Notes: a model not told the origin generated them from the sequence alone. A stretch of 64,000 bases of DNA from Candidatus Pantoea floridensis (GCF_900215435.1 NZ_OCMY01000001.1:3472001-3536000); one strand, 5' to 3'; positions 11,245-24,666 are shown, counted from the first letter of the stretch. Program-made: numbers and translations.

Positions 11245-11630
11245 TGAAGTTGCTCAAGGCGGTTATTAGCAGTGAGTTTTTACGTTTTGCTTTAGTAGGG
11301 GGGGTAAATACACTTCTACATGCTATAATTTTAACATGTCTTATGGAGTCGGTATTCATAAATGTTGTTTTTGCTAATTTCTTCGCCTTCTTAATAGCTA
11401 ATGTTTTTTCATATTTTATGAATTGCAATTTCACTTTCAAAGTTAGACCTGGGTTGAGAGGTTATGCGAAGTTTCTATCGTCATCGCTTTTGGCATTGAT
11501 TCTTACACTAGCTATATCTGCCTTAGTTGGATATATGGGCTATCATTACTTAATAGGTTTTTTATTCGTTATTTTGTTAGTTCCAGTAATTTCTTATTTT
11601 ATGATGAAGCTATGGGCTTTTAGAAATTAA
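11244..11630 (+). CDS. gtrA: GtrA-family membrane protein (sugar-lipid flippase candidate)
   Basis: A 128-residue protein with four hydrophobic segments and the GtrA family signature. It starts with SEFLRFALVGGVNTLLHAII and has a middle FFAFLIANVFSYFMNCNFTF. Family members are thought to flip undecaprenyl-phosphate-linked sugar across the inner membrane. The ATG shares a base with the gtrB stop (TAATG at 11242-11246), so the three genes make one operon in the order C-B-A, the reverse of the phage gtrABC order. A terminator follows within 110 bases. Confidence 0.85.
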   Translation: MKLLKAVISSEFLRFALVGGVNTLLHAIILTCLMESVFINVVFANFFAFLIANVFSYFMNCNFTFKVRPGLRGYAKFLSSSLLALILTLAISALVGYMGYHYLIGFLFVILLVPVISYFMMKLWAFRN

Positions 11631-11700
11631 TTCCAGCTGTTATGAGATTTTTTATTTTCAATTTAAAGAAATTGATTAACTATAACTATTAACAATCATA

Positions 11701-11736
11701 ACAACCGGGTAAGGGAAATACCCTGTTGTTTTTTTA
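11701..11736 (+). terminator. Intrinsic terminator of the gtr-type operon
   Basis: ACAAC-c-GGGTA (11701-11711) pairs with TACCC-t-GTTGT (11719-11729) and is followed by a run of T to 11735. It ends the plus-strand cassette just before the convergent minus-strand deacylase gene. Confidence 0.85.
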
Positions 11737-11766
11737 ACATTTTAGTATGATTATTTCAGTAAAATA

Positions 11767-12882
11767 TTAACCCACCAACAGCTCCCCCCGTCTCCCCGCA
11801 TTCTCCCCAGCCAGCCGCACCACCAGCATCCCAGCCGTGACAAACTTAGTCAGATTCCTTGCATACAGCACGCCACCAAACTCAGCCACCAGCGGTGTTA
11901 CCTGGTCGGTAATCGGATCTACGACCTCCGCGACAACTTCACCAGCTTTAATCCATTCACCCAGCTTGCGTCGATAAAGCACCAGCCCCGAATGCGCCGC
12001 ATGGATATACTCACAGCCTGCCAGCTGAGTCGCTGGATGGAGCAGGGCAGGGGAATCGCCCAATTCACCGGTGATATAGCCGCCTTCAATCAGCGCATTG
12101 ATGATCGCGTCGGCATCCTTTTCCGCCTGCTCTGGCGATACATCTGCCAAACCGCGCAGCTCCAGCGTTACCGGCAGCAATCCGCGCGGCATAGGGTACT
12201 CGTCGCCAAAGCGCTCAGCCAGGGTTAGCCACGGCTCACAGCAGGCTTCATCAAACGGCTCACCACCTGATATCTGCGCCAGCAGCTGCACTTCACTTCC
12301 CAGCCAGCGCGCCAGCGGTTCGATATCCGGCCACGCATGCGGCGTGGTGTACAGATGCGGCAGCGCGTCCCAATCGCAGTGCAGGTCAATCATCAAATCT
12401 GCCTGGCTGGCCATGCGCATCAGCGTAAAGCGCTGAGAATCGAGCTCGGTGCGCGCCATCAGGCTGCGATAGTGACGATCGATCGCCTCGCGTATCAGAC
12501 GTTTGTTTTCGTATTCACTCTGCGTGAGCGAGTCTGCCAGCTCATCAATCAGGGCTTCTCCCAGTGCCGGGAAGCGGCGATTGAAGTCCTGACCCGATAA
12601 AGTATGAAAACGGCCCAGATGGCTGCCGTGCCAGTGTTGGCCCATCGCCAGAGGATTAGCCACCGGCACCAGTGTAATTTTGGATTTGAGCTTGCCAGCA
12701 GATTCCAGCGCTAATAGCTTTTGCTTCAAATACCATGCCACCGCCATACCTGGCAGTTCATCGCCGTGCAGAGCGGCCTGAATATAAACGCGCTGCTGCG
12801 AATCAGTACCAAAGTGGAAACTAACAATTTCGCGTTGCGTGCCCAGCGAGGCGCTCAAGAGTGGATGATGTTGTTGTTGCAT
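11767..12882 (-). CDS. Succinylglutamate desuccinylase/aspartoacylase family protein
   Basis: A zinc-dependent M14-like deacylase of the AstE/AspA family, 371 residues from ATG 12882. The zinc site is visible as HGDELPG near residue 38 (His and Glu) and as DLHCDW near 160. Family members remove acyl groups from N-acyl amino acids, or act on related amides. No ast genes are nearby, so arginine succinylation is not supported as the pathway. A TTG at 12930 would add 16 residues; the ATG has AGGA 12-15 bases upstream, so the start is uncertain. It lies downstream of a periplasmic amino-acid binding protein on the same strand, but a terminator separates them. Confidence 0.8.
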   Translation of the reverse strand: MQQQHHPLLSASLGTQREIVSFHFGTDSQQRVYIQAALHGDELPGMAVAWYLKQKLLALESAGKLKSKITLVPVANPLAMGQHWHGSHLGRFHTLSGQDFNRRFPALGEALIDELADSLTQSEYENKRLIREAIDRHYRSLMARTELDSQRFTLMRMASQADLMIDLHCDWDALPHLYTTPHAWPDIEPLARWLGSEVQLLAQISGGEPFDEACCEPWLTLAERFGDEYPMPRGLLPVTLELRGLADVSPEQAEKDADAIINALIEGGYITGELGDSPALLHPATQLAGCEYIHAAHSGLVLYRRKLGEWIKAGEVVAEVVDPITDQVTPLVAEFGGVLYARNLTKFVTAGMLVVRLAGENAGRRGELLVG

Positions 12883-12962
12883 AACGCTATCGATGTCCTG
12901 TTTTAAGGCAGGTTGCCATCGCACCTGCAAATTTCATGATTGGAATTATAAGTGCTGCTGTG

Positions 12963-12989
12963 AAAAGGGCGGCAAAAAGCCGCCCAAAA
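12963..12989 (-). terminator. Bidirectional intrinsic terminator after the binding-protein gene
   Basis: GGGCGGC (12967-12973) pairs with GCCGCCC (12979-12985) around a five-base A/T loop. On the minus strand TTTT follows the stem; the plus strand also has AAAA on both sides. It ends the 12992-13789 gene and makes joint transcription with the deacylase inefficient. Confidence 0.8.
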
Positions 12990-12991
12990 GA

Positions 12992-13789
12992 TTACTGCTG
13001 AATGGAGATATCGGTGGCGAAGTACTTTTTCTGAATCTTATCGAAGGTACCATTCTTTTTGATTTCCGCGAAAGCATTATCCAGCGCGGTTTTCAGTTCG
13101 GTATCACCTTTACGCAAACCAATGGCGGTGCCTGGACCGATAATCGGATCCTGCACAATCGGGCCCGCCAGTTCGAAATCTTTACCCTGCGGATGCTTCA
13201 GGAAGCCATTGGCCGCCTGTGCCGCATCGGTGAACACCACGTCAAGTCGGCCTGAAATCAAGTCGCTCTCAACCTGCGCCTGATCGCCGTAAGGCACCAC
13301 CTGCACGCCGTGTGGTTGCCATTTAGCGAGCGCATAACGCTCCTGCACCGTGCCTTGCTCGACGCCCACGGTTTTGCCTTTCAGTGATTCGGCGGTTGGC
13401 AGCAGGCCGGAACCTTTACGCGCAATCAGTTGAGTATGGGTGTCATACAGCGGCACGGTGAAATCAATCTGCTTTAGGCGCTCTTCGGTGATGCCCATAT
13501 CAGACAGAATGGCATCAAACTTACGCGCTTTTAGCGCCGGGATCATGCCATCGAACTGGCTCTCTACCCAGACGCATTTGGTTTGCATCTGTTCGCACAG
13601 CGCATTGCCGAGATCGATATCAAAACCGACCAGCTTGCCCTGCGGCGTTTTGGATTCGAATGGGGGATAGGTTGGATCAACCGCGAAACGCACCTGATCA
13701 ATTTTCGCCTGTGCGCCGAATGCGCAACCTGCCAGCACAGCCAGCGCCAGCGTCTGACGCAGGCGGGCGGTAAAACGAGAACTTGCCAT
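12992..13789 (-). CDS. Periplasmic amino-acid binding protein (ArgT/HisJ type)
   Basis: A 265-residue family 3 solute-binding protein of a polar amino-acid ABC importer. A signal sequence of about 27 residues ends in GCAFGAQA-K; LAGC inside it also fits a lipobox, so it could be a lipoprotein instead. The mature start VRFAVDPTYPPFESKTPQGKL and the following GFDIDLGNALCEQM are close to lysine/arginine/ornithine- and histidine-binding proteins. ATG 13789 gives a normal signal peptide; the upstream in-frame extension to 13855 does not. No permease or ATPase gene is adjacent, so it must work with a system encoded elsewhere. Confidence 0.88.
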   Translation of the reverse strand: MASSRFTARLRQTLALAVLAGCAFGAQAKIDQVRFAVDPTYPPFESKTPQGKLVGFDIDLGNALCEQMQTKCVWVESQFDGMIPALKARKFDAILSDMGITEERLKQIDFTVPLYDTHTQLIARKGSGLLPTAESLKGKTVGVEQGTVQERYALAKWQPHGVQVVPYGDQAQVESDLISGRLDVVFTDAAQAANGFLKHPQGKDFELAGPIVQDPIIGPGTAIGLRKGDTELKTALDNAFAEIKKNGTFDKIQKKYFATDISIQQ

Positions 13790-13896
13790 AATATCGGTCT
13801 TCTTGTGTTGTGATGTTGAATCACGAAGAGTACCGCTCACCGTCGGGCATGGCAATTAGAGGATTATTTGCATTATGTTACAGTTGATAATTACAT

Positions 13897-15042
13897 TTAT
13901 TTCATAAGAATACTTGCAAGTTTCGTACTGCTTTCGTCAAATAATTTCATAAATATATGGGCAAAAAAGATTACCGCTACAAGTGTAATAATGAAAATGC
14001 CGAAAATAAGTAATGGAGTTTTATCTATAAAATGTGATTTAACATATAAAAAAGACGATAAGCTTAGTATTATTGGAAAATGAACAAGATATATTGAAAA
14101 TGATATTCTCCCTAAATATTTCATTGGCTTGCTTTCAAAAAAAGTACGCATAACACCGTTTGCCATCAAGAAAACTATCAGAAACCCACTCACTACGGAC
14201 ATTAGGTTTCGGGTGAAAATACTGTCACCAAAAAGAGACCTGATCCAACTGTAATTGTTTGTGTGATCATATGACCCAAGGTAAATGGAAATAAGGATAA
14301 TTATTATTTTTACTGAGCCTGATATTTCCATTCTACATTTGTTAATATAAAAACCCGCAATGAAAGCAAGATAATATGGTGCAGAATCAGAAGCGATAAC
14401 GCAAATAAATAAGGATGATATTATAAGAAAAATGACTTCGGCTATCCCCTTGTTAATTAACCCAACATAAGACAAAACAATAAAAGAGCCGATTATTTCT
14501 ATTCTCATAGTCCACAAAGTGGGAGTGTATATCGAATGTCCTAAAAATATTGAATCAAACAAACCATCTTTTAAAGCATAAATAAGGGATGGTTCGAAGT
14601 TCCAAAAACTTCCTAGCCATTTTGAACCACTAATTTGGGCTGCATCCTTCCAGTATCCTGCGCCTGATTCAATTATTACCCATGATAATAAAACACTCAT
14701 TAAAACTGGAATGCAAAATCGAAAATAGCGCTTAGCTATTCTCGATTTTAAAATGGAAGATTCGTTTGTTTCGTAAAAAGATTTGGTTAATACGTATCCA
14801 CTTAGTACGAAAAATATACTCACAGCTAAGGTGCCGTTCCAGAATACTGACAATAAAGGGAGGCGTAGGATTTTTGAAATGATGCCATCATTTGCATAAT
14901 CGAAAGCGGAGTTTGGGTAAATTTTGTCAAACCCTAAAGGGTAAAATGAAATTAGGAAATGACATAAAAAAACAGATAATGAAGCAACTCCTCTAAGTCC
15001 ATCCGCAGCTTCATCTTTAGTACTTGCTTTGTAAGATTGCAT
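13897..15042 (-). CDS. Acyltransferase-3 family membrane protein (OafA-like)
   Basis: A 381-residue integral membrane protein with about ten hydrophobic segments. DGLRGVASLSVFLCHF (residues 14-29) contains the Arg and His expected in the acyltransferase-3 active region. Members such as OafA and WecH acetylate surface polysaccharides from the cytoplasmic or membrane side. The gene is strongly AT-rich compared with the flanking binding-protein and ybaK genes, which points to transfer. Given the O-antigen genes 7 kb away, O-acetylation of lipopolysaccharide is a fair guess; exopolysaccharide or another sugar is also possible. Confidence 0.82.
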   Translation of the reverse strand: MQSYKASTKDEAADGLRGVASLSVFLCHFLISFYPLGFDKIYPNSAFDYANDGIISKILRLPLLSVFWNGTLAVSIFFVLSGYVLTKSFYETNESSILKSRIAKRYFRFCIPVLMSVLLSWVIIESGAGYWKDAAQISGSKWLGSFWNFEPSLIYALKDGLFDSIFLGHSIYTPTLWTMRIEIIGSFIVLSYVGLINKGIAEVIFLIISSLFICVIASDSAPYYLAFIAGFYINKCRMEISGSVKIIIILISIYLGSYDHTNNYSWIRSLFGDSIFTRNLMSVVSGFLIVFLMANGVMRTFFESKPMKYLGRISFSIYLVHFPIILSLSSFLYVKSHFIDKTPLLIFGIFIITLVAVIFFAHIFMKLFDESSTKLASILMK

Positions 15043-15107
15043 ATCAGCCCATTTATGCGATTTTCAATTTTTTAATTTGATTTGACGTAACAAATCATTT
15101 AGTCATT

Positions 15108-15125
15108 GAAGTGAATTTTCACTTC
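15108..15125. repeat. 18-bp perfect palindrome upstream of the acyltransferase gene
   Basis: GAAGTGAA (15108-15115), two T, then TTCACTTC (15118-15125). It lies 66-83 bases upstream of the acyltransferase start and past the end of ybaK, with a further GGTGAAG half at 15130-15136. It could be an operator; no T tract makes it a terminator for ybaK. Confidence 0.4.
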
Positions 15126-15199
15126 TAAAGGTGAAGCGCTTAACGTGTGTCGAGTAATTATTAAAGACAATAACTGCTGCTCACCTTCTCGTAAACCAT

Positions 15200-15676
15200 T
15201 TATAGGATTATTTTCATCACGTTACCATTATGCAGCGCCTGATAATCCGCGATATTCAGCACCACCGACTGCTCCAGCAAGCCTGCATTAAAGGCGATTT
15301 CGTCATAGCGTTCGAACAGCAGCGGATCCACCACTAATTGTAAATCCGGATGGAAACTAAACGGCGGAATGGCACCAAACACGCAGCCGGTTAGCGCATC
15401 CACTTCCGCCGGCGAGGCCAGCGACGCACGACGGCCGCCAACTGCCGCTGCCACTTTGCTGAGATCGGCTTGTCGATCGGCGGGCAACACCGCCAGCACA
15501 TGCTGTTTGATGCCGTTACCTTTCACATGACACACCAGCGCTTTCGCGCCTTGTCCCACTTCGGTACCGCGAATTTCCGCCACCGCTTCACATTTGCCAG
15601 TCGCTTCATGCGTCATCACGCGATAACGCGCCCGATGCTGGTCGAGCAGGGCGAGCAGTTTTTCATGCGTGGTCAT
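15200..15676 (-). CDS. YbaK/EbsC-family aminoacyl-tRNA deacylase
   Basis: A 158-residue protein of the YbaK/ProRS-associated editing domain family, which removes wrongly attached amino acids (for example Cys or Ala) from tRNAPro and other tRNAs. Visible family signs are HEATGKCEAVAEIRG (22-36), QGAKALVCHVKG with the conserved Lys45, and GCVFGAIPPFSF near 97. It overlaps hipB by 14 bases and lies in the same operon as hipA and hipB, which is unusual for this family. The exact substrate is unknown. E. coli YbaK itself is a stand-alone gene elsewhere, so this is likely a separate paralogue. Confidence 0.85.
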   Translation of the reverse strand: MTTHEKLLALLDQHRARYRVMTHEATGKCEAVAEIRGTEVGQGAKALVCHVKGNGIKQHVLAVLPADRQADLSKVAAAVGGRRASLASPAEVDALTGCVFGAIPPFSFHPDLQLVVDPLLFERYDEIAFNAGLLEQSVVLNIADYQALHNGNVMKIIL

Positions 15677-15998
15677 GGCTTTCTCCGGGTTGGGTGAGTT
15701 GGGTGAGCAGGGCTCGCATCATATGCGTTTGACGTGGCAGTAAACCGAGTTTTAAACCTAGCGGCTTAAATGCCCGATTCAACGTACTTAACGTAACACT
15801 CTCTTTGTCCTGCTCAATATCCGATAATGTGCGGCGGCTAATCCCTGCGAGTGCGGCATAGCGATCCTGGGAAAACCCCAACACTTTTTTGCGCAGTTGC
15901 ATGAGTAACACGCCTTGGGTGAATTTCTCTTCTATAAACTGCTGCAGCAAATCTAATAACATGGCTTCTCGCTCAAATGGCGACAGGTTTTTATTCAT
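15663..15998 (-). CDS. hipB: HipB-like Xre-family antitoxin/repressor
   Basis: A 111-residue protein with an Xre helix-turn-helix (about 37-62: LGFSQDRYAALAGISRRTLSDIE). A helical N-terminal extension of some 35 residues precedes it and a short acidic/His tail follows. HipB proteins bind DNA as dimers and neutralise HipA. ATG 15998 overlaps the hipA stop (ATGA) and has TGGA upstream; an ATG three codons earlier lacks this. The order hipA then hipB is the reverse of E. coli hipBA. Three palindromes upstream of hipA are its likely operators. Confidence 0.85.
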   Translation of the reverse strand: MNKNLSPFEREAMLLDLLQQFIEEKFTQGVLLMQLRKKVLGFSQDRYAALAGISRRTLSDIEQDKESVTLSTLNRAFKPLGLKLGLLPRQTHMMRALLTQLTQPGESHDHA

Positions 15999-17311
15999 AA
16001 TTTCCATCCGGCAATGCGCTCATCCAGGTGGTTAAAGCCGATGCCAGGCATCTCCAATATCGATGCCGGTACGCCGCGAGTCTCCAATCGAGCCTTCAAT
16101 CCTTTCAGCTTATTCGCTAGTACGCTTAGCTCTTGCAGGAGAACACTTTCAGATACCAGGTCATTAAGTTGCTGCGCAATAAGATGCCATTGATAATTGC
16201 CGCCCTCCTCATGGGGTGAACCCCACTGTGTGGTGCGCACAACACCTTCTGGATCGGCTTTCATGGGGGCGAAATCATAAACAGGCGCCAGCCACATACA
16301 GCCTATTTTCTTCAGAATGGCGCTATTGCGGCCGTGATTATCGGAATTACCAAAGGCGATATTCAGCATGTCGCGTTTCACCCACTCAATAACCATTTCA
16401 GCCGTTTGCTCGGTATTCAATTTCAGCACACGCACTAGACAACGTATCACCTCAAAATGGTTGAGATAGCTACCCGGCGCTTTTTGCATGATTGAGTAAA
16501 CGGATTCCAGCCCGTATAGGGTTTTTTTACCGGCGATAAAATCAATATCGAAACGCGGCAGCCAGAGAGAAGGGTAGCGCTCGCCTTCGCACAGCAACAT
16601 GTGTTGCGTGTCGATGGTTGCAACCCCAAGCGCTGTGAGTTCGTGATAGAAATGGTATTCCGCTCGCAGGATGTCGCAATCAATTGGCGTGCGTGCGCCG
16701 CGAGGATATTTGACCAGATAAGGTGTGTCTTGATTCAGCAGATCATCTTGCCAGGTATCGATCCACACTTCGCTGTTGTTATTAAGACGCAACAATAATT
16801 TTGGCGCTTCACCGCCTGCGCCCGTTGCTCCGCCGCTTGCGGCACCCATTTGCTGCGCGTACTCAAGAAAATCGGTATCACGTTCAATCGCCCATTCTGC
16901 GGGAAAACGGCGGCTTTTGAGCTGGCTGTCAGGCGGCAGTTGCGGTAAGGACTCTTTGATTCTTAAGTTACCGACTGGCGCAATGGTTCCGGCCTTAAGT
17001 AGCAAGTAATCCTGCTCGTTAGCGGCTTTACCTTGCAGACCTAACTGCGTAATCCAGTAACGTCTGCTGGCTCCAGCGGGAATGATGTCATCAAGAAAAC
17101 CAAACCAAGGTTTAGCAAAATGGCTGCCAATCAGCATGACCGGATAGTTGATGCTACAGCTGACCAAATCGTTGCGGTCTAAATGTTCAACGGCATAGTT
17201 GAAGTCGTATGCAAGCAGGGCTTCACCGTCGCGGCCTTTGTACGGCTCTTTAAAATCAAGCACCGCAGCATCATGCCAGCATCCATCTAGATAGATCTGT
17301 AGAGTAAGCAT
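15995..17311 (-). CDS. hipA: HipA-like serine/threonine kinase toxin
   Basis: A 438-residue HipA family kinase. Counting from ATG 17311, a Gly-rich segment with Ser (ASGGATGAGGEAPK) lies at 158-171, the ATP-site Lys in YLVKYPRG at 201, the catalytic loop SDNHGRN at 323-329, and the metal-binding Asp in VYDFAP at 346. All kinase elements look intact. E. coli HipA phosphorylates glutamyl-tRNA synthetase and stops translation. The target here is not known, but its partner gene ybaK also acts at tRNA charging. GAGG lies six bases before the ATG; the TTG at 17323 is less likely. Transcription appears controlled by the operators at 17322-17427. Confidence 0.88.
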   Translation of the reverse strand: MLTLQIYLDGCWHDAAVLDFKEPYKGRDGEALLAYDFNYAVEHLDRNDLVSCSINYPVMLIGSHFAKPWFGFLDDIIPAGASRRYWITQLGLQGKAANEQDYLLLKAGTIAPVGNLRIKESLPQLPPDSQLKSRRFPAEWAIERDTDFLEYAQQMGAASGGATGAGGEAPKLLLRLNNNSEVWIDTWQDDLLNQDTPYLVKYPRGARTPIDCDILRAEYHFYHELTALGVATIDTQHMLLCEGERYPSLWLPRFDIDFIAGKKTLYGLESVYSIMQKAPGSYLNHFEVIRCLVRVLKLNTEQTAEMVIEWVKRDMLNIAFGNSDNHGRNSAILKKIGCMWLAPVYDFAPMKADPEGVVRTTQWGSPHEEGGNYQWHLIAQQLNDLVSESVLLQELSVLANKLKGLKARLETRGVPASILEMPGIGFNHLDERIAGWKL

Positions 17312-17321
17312 GGCAAACCTC

Positions 17322-17345
17322 AATTGAGCAGTATGTTGCTCAATT
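17322..17345 (-). promoter_or_regulatory. Palindromic operator O1 of hipA-hipB-ybaK
   Basis: AATTGAGCA (17322-17330), six-base spacer, TGCTCAATT (17337-17345): a perfect 9-bp inverted repeat. It lies 11 bases upstream of the hipA ATG and overlaps a possible -10 box (TAGAAT on the minus strand, 17343-17348), a good place for HipB autorepression. Confidence 0.75.
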
Positions 17346-17362
17346 CTAGTTTGTTTTGCTTT

Positions 17363-17386
17363 TTTTGAGAAGTATGCTGCTCAATT
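17363..17386 (-). promoter_or_regulatory. Palindromic operator O2
   Basis: Same motif as O1 with a damaged half: TTTTGAGAA, six-base spacer, TGCTCAATT (17378-17386). Its start is exactly 41 bases from that of O1, about four helical turns. The spacer resembles that of O1 (GTATG core). Confidence 0.65.
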
Positions 17387-17403
17387 TTAGCTTCATCAGC
17401 CAA

Positions 17404-17427
17404 TTTTGAGCAGCATATTGCACAATC
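17404..17427 (-). promoter_or_regulatory. Palindromic operator O3, abutting hisI
   Basis: TTTTGAGCA half (17404-17412), six-base spacer, TGCACAATC half (17419-17427); two changes from the consensus in the right half. It is 41 bases from O2 and ends two bases from the hisI stop, so the three sites fill the whole his-hip interval. No terminator for the his operon is visible between hisI and hipA. Confidence 0.6.
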
Positions 17428-17429
17428 GG

Positions 17430-18034
17430 TTATTTATGCCGCGCGCGCAGATTATTAATGATGATACTCAAATCCAGCTCCTGATCCTGCAGCAGCACCA
17501 TCAAGTGATACAGCAGATCAGACGCTTCATTGGTCAACTCGTGACGATCGTTAACCGTGGCTGCCAGCGCGGTTTCCACGCCTTCTTCACCCACCTTCTG
17601 CGCAATGCGCTTGGTACCGCTGGCGTAGAGCTTTGCGGTATACGAGCTCTCCGGATCGGCGGTTTTGCGTGAAGCCAGCAGCTGCTCCAGCTGGTAGAGG
17701 AAAGTCCAGTCTGGCGCCGCCGGCGAGAAGCAGCTTGAGGTGCCGAGATGACAGGTTGGGCCAATCGGATTCGCCAGCACTAGCAGCGTGTCGTTATCGC
17801 AATCCGGCGTGATGCTCGCCACTTGCAGGAAGTGGCCCGAGGTTTCGCCCTTGGTCCACAAACGGTTTTTGGTGCGAGAGAAGAACGTCACGTTGCCCTC
17901 GCTGAGGGTTTTTTGCAGCGCTTCCTCGTTCATATAACCGTGCATCAGCACTTCACCGGAAACATTGTGCTGGACGATAACAGGCATCATGCCCGCAGTT
18001 TTGACCCAATCCAGCTTGCTCAGTTGTTCTGCAG

Positions 18035-18041
<7 letters not shown>
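17430..18041 (-). CDS. hisI: Phosphoribosyl-AMP cyclohydrolase / phosphoribosyl-ATP pyrophosphatase
   Basis: The bifunctional enzyme for steps 2 and 3 of histidine synthesis, 203 residues. The N-terminal cyclohydrolase has the metal-binding DCDND and HLGTSSCF segments (about 80-105). The C-terminal pyrophosphohydrolase has [20 protein letters not shown] and EGVETALAA (about 134-165). It starts at GTG 18041 and overlaps hisF by seven bases. It is the last gene of the his operon, and the hip operators begin two bases beyond its stop. Confidence 0.97.
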
Positions 18042-23564
<5,523 letters not shown>

Positions 23565-23568
23565 CGTG

Positions 23569-24468
23569 TTACTCCAACATTTTTTCAATTGGCAGTACGA
23601 GGATTGAGCTGGCGCCCAGCGCTTTCAGCTTTTCCATGGTTTCCCAGAACAGGGTTTCGGTGCTCACCATGTGCATCGCCACGCGGCTCACGTCACCGGC
23701 CAGCGGCAGTACGGTTGGACGCTCGGCGCCCGGCAGCAGGGCAATCACTTCTTCCAGACGCTCGCTTGGCGCGTGCAGCATGATGTACTTAGACTCACGC
23801 GCTTTGATCACGCCCTGAATGCGCGTCATCATTTTATCAACCAGTTCCTGCTTGGCGGCAGGCAGTTCGCCGTCGCGCTGAATCAGCACCGCTTTAGAGC
23901 GATAGATGACTTCCACTTCGCGCAGACCGTTGGCTTCCAGCGTGGCGCCGGTAGACACCAGGTCACAAATCGCATCGGCCAGGCCAGCACGTGGTGCGAC
24001 TTCGACAGAACCGTTCAGCAGACAGGATTTGAAAGCGACGCCTTGTTTATCGAGATATTTCTTCAGCAGGTGCGGATAAGAGGTGGCGATGCGGGCGTTA
24101 TTCAGGCATTGCGGGCCGGTGTACTCTTCATCAACCGGCATCGCCAGCGACAGGCGACAACCGCCAAAATCCAGACGACGCAGCGTGAAGTAGCGCGGAT
24201 CTTCGCCCTGAGCACGGCGGTTCAGCAGCTCTTCTTCCAGTACGTTCTCACCGACGATGCCGAGATCCACTACGCCATCCATCACCAGGCCAGGAATATC
24301 GTCATCACGCACGCGCAGGATATCGATGGGCATGTTCTCCGCAAACGCAATCAGACGCTGCTGCTGAAGGTTGATTTTGATACCGCAGCGGGCCAGCAGT
24401 TCGCGTGATTCATCGCTTAAACGGCCAGATTTCTGCATAGCTATGCGAATTCGGGTGTTATCTAACAT
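23569..24468 (-). CDS. hisG: ATP phosphoribosyltransferase, long form
   Basis: The first enzyme of histidine synthesis, inhibited by histidine. The 299-residue length is that of the long, HisZ-independent form with a C-terminal ACT-like regulatory domain. Visible segments are [13 protein letters not shown] at the start, [12 protein letters not shown] near 75 and [14 protein letters not shown] near 170 (phosphoribosyl binding). ATG 24468 has AGGA upstream. The gene follows the leader peptide and attenuator of the operon. Confidence 0.97.
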   Translation of the reverse strand: MLDNTRIRIAMQKSGRLSDESRELLARCGIKINLQQQRLIAFAENMPIDILRVRDDDIPGLVMDGVVDLGIVGENVLEEELLNRRAQGEDPRYFTLRRLDFGGCRLSLAMPVDEEYTGPQCLNNARIATSYPHLLKKYLDKQGVAFKSCLLNGSVEVAPRAGLADAICDLVSTGATLEANGLREVEVIYRSKAVLIQRDGELPAAKQELVDKMMTRIQGVIKARESKYIMLHAPSERLEEVIALLPGAERPTVLPLAGDVSRVAMHMVSTETLFWETMEKLKALGASSILVLPIEKMLE

Positions 24469-24523
24469 GGTTCCTGTCCTCTTATTCAATCCTGTCTGAA
24501 CGTATTGGGTTGCGTCCGCCCAT

Positions 24524-24555
24524 AAAAAAACCCCCGGAAGAAGATCTTCCGGGGG
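24524..24555 (-). terminator. his attenuator terminator
   Basis: Read on the minus strand, a GC-rich stem (CCCCCGGAA / TTCCGGGGG, 24531-24539 with 24547-24555) is followed by seven T. It lies between hisL and hisG and is the terminator arm of the classical histidine attenuator. Translation of the His codons of hisL decides whether it forms. Confidence 0.95.
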
Positions 24556-24618
24556 CTCTCTTTGCGTTCGCACCACTGGAAGATCCTAATCGTCTCCCAG
24601 CACACATCGCCTGAAAGA

Positions 24619-24666
24619 CTAGTCAGGATGATGGTGATGATGGTGGTTGAACTGAACGCGTGTCAT
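24619..24666 (-). CDS. hisL: his operon leader peptide
   Basis: A 15-residue leader peptide, MTRVQFNHHHHHHPD, with six consecutive His codons (E. coli has seven). It stops at TAG 24619-24621. Slow decoding when charged tRNAHis is scarce stalls the ribosome on the His codons and prevents formation of the terminator at 24524-24555. It is too short for ordinary ORF calling and was found by reading the region upstream of hisG. Confidence 0.97.
   Translation of the reverse strand: MTRVQFNHHHHHHPD

Noticed and set aside
8666..11630. Prophage origin of the gtr cassette
   Set aside because: No integrase, phage structural gene or att-like repeat lies nearby, so only its AT-rich composition suggests transfer.
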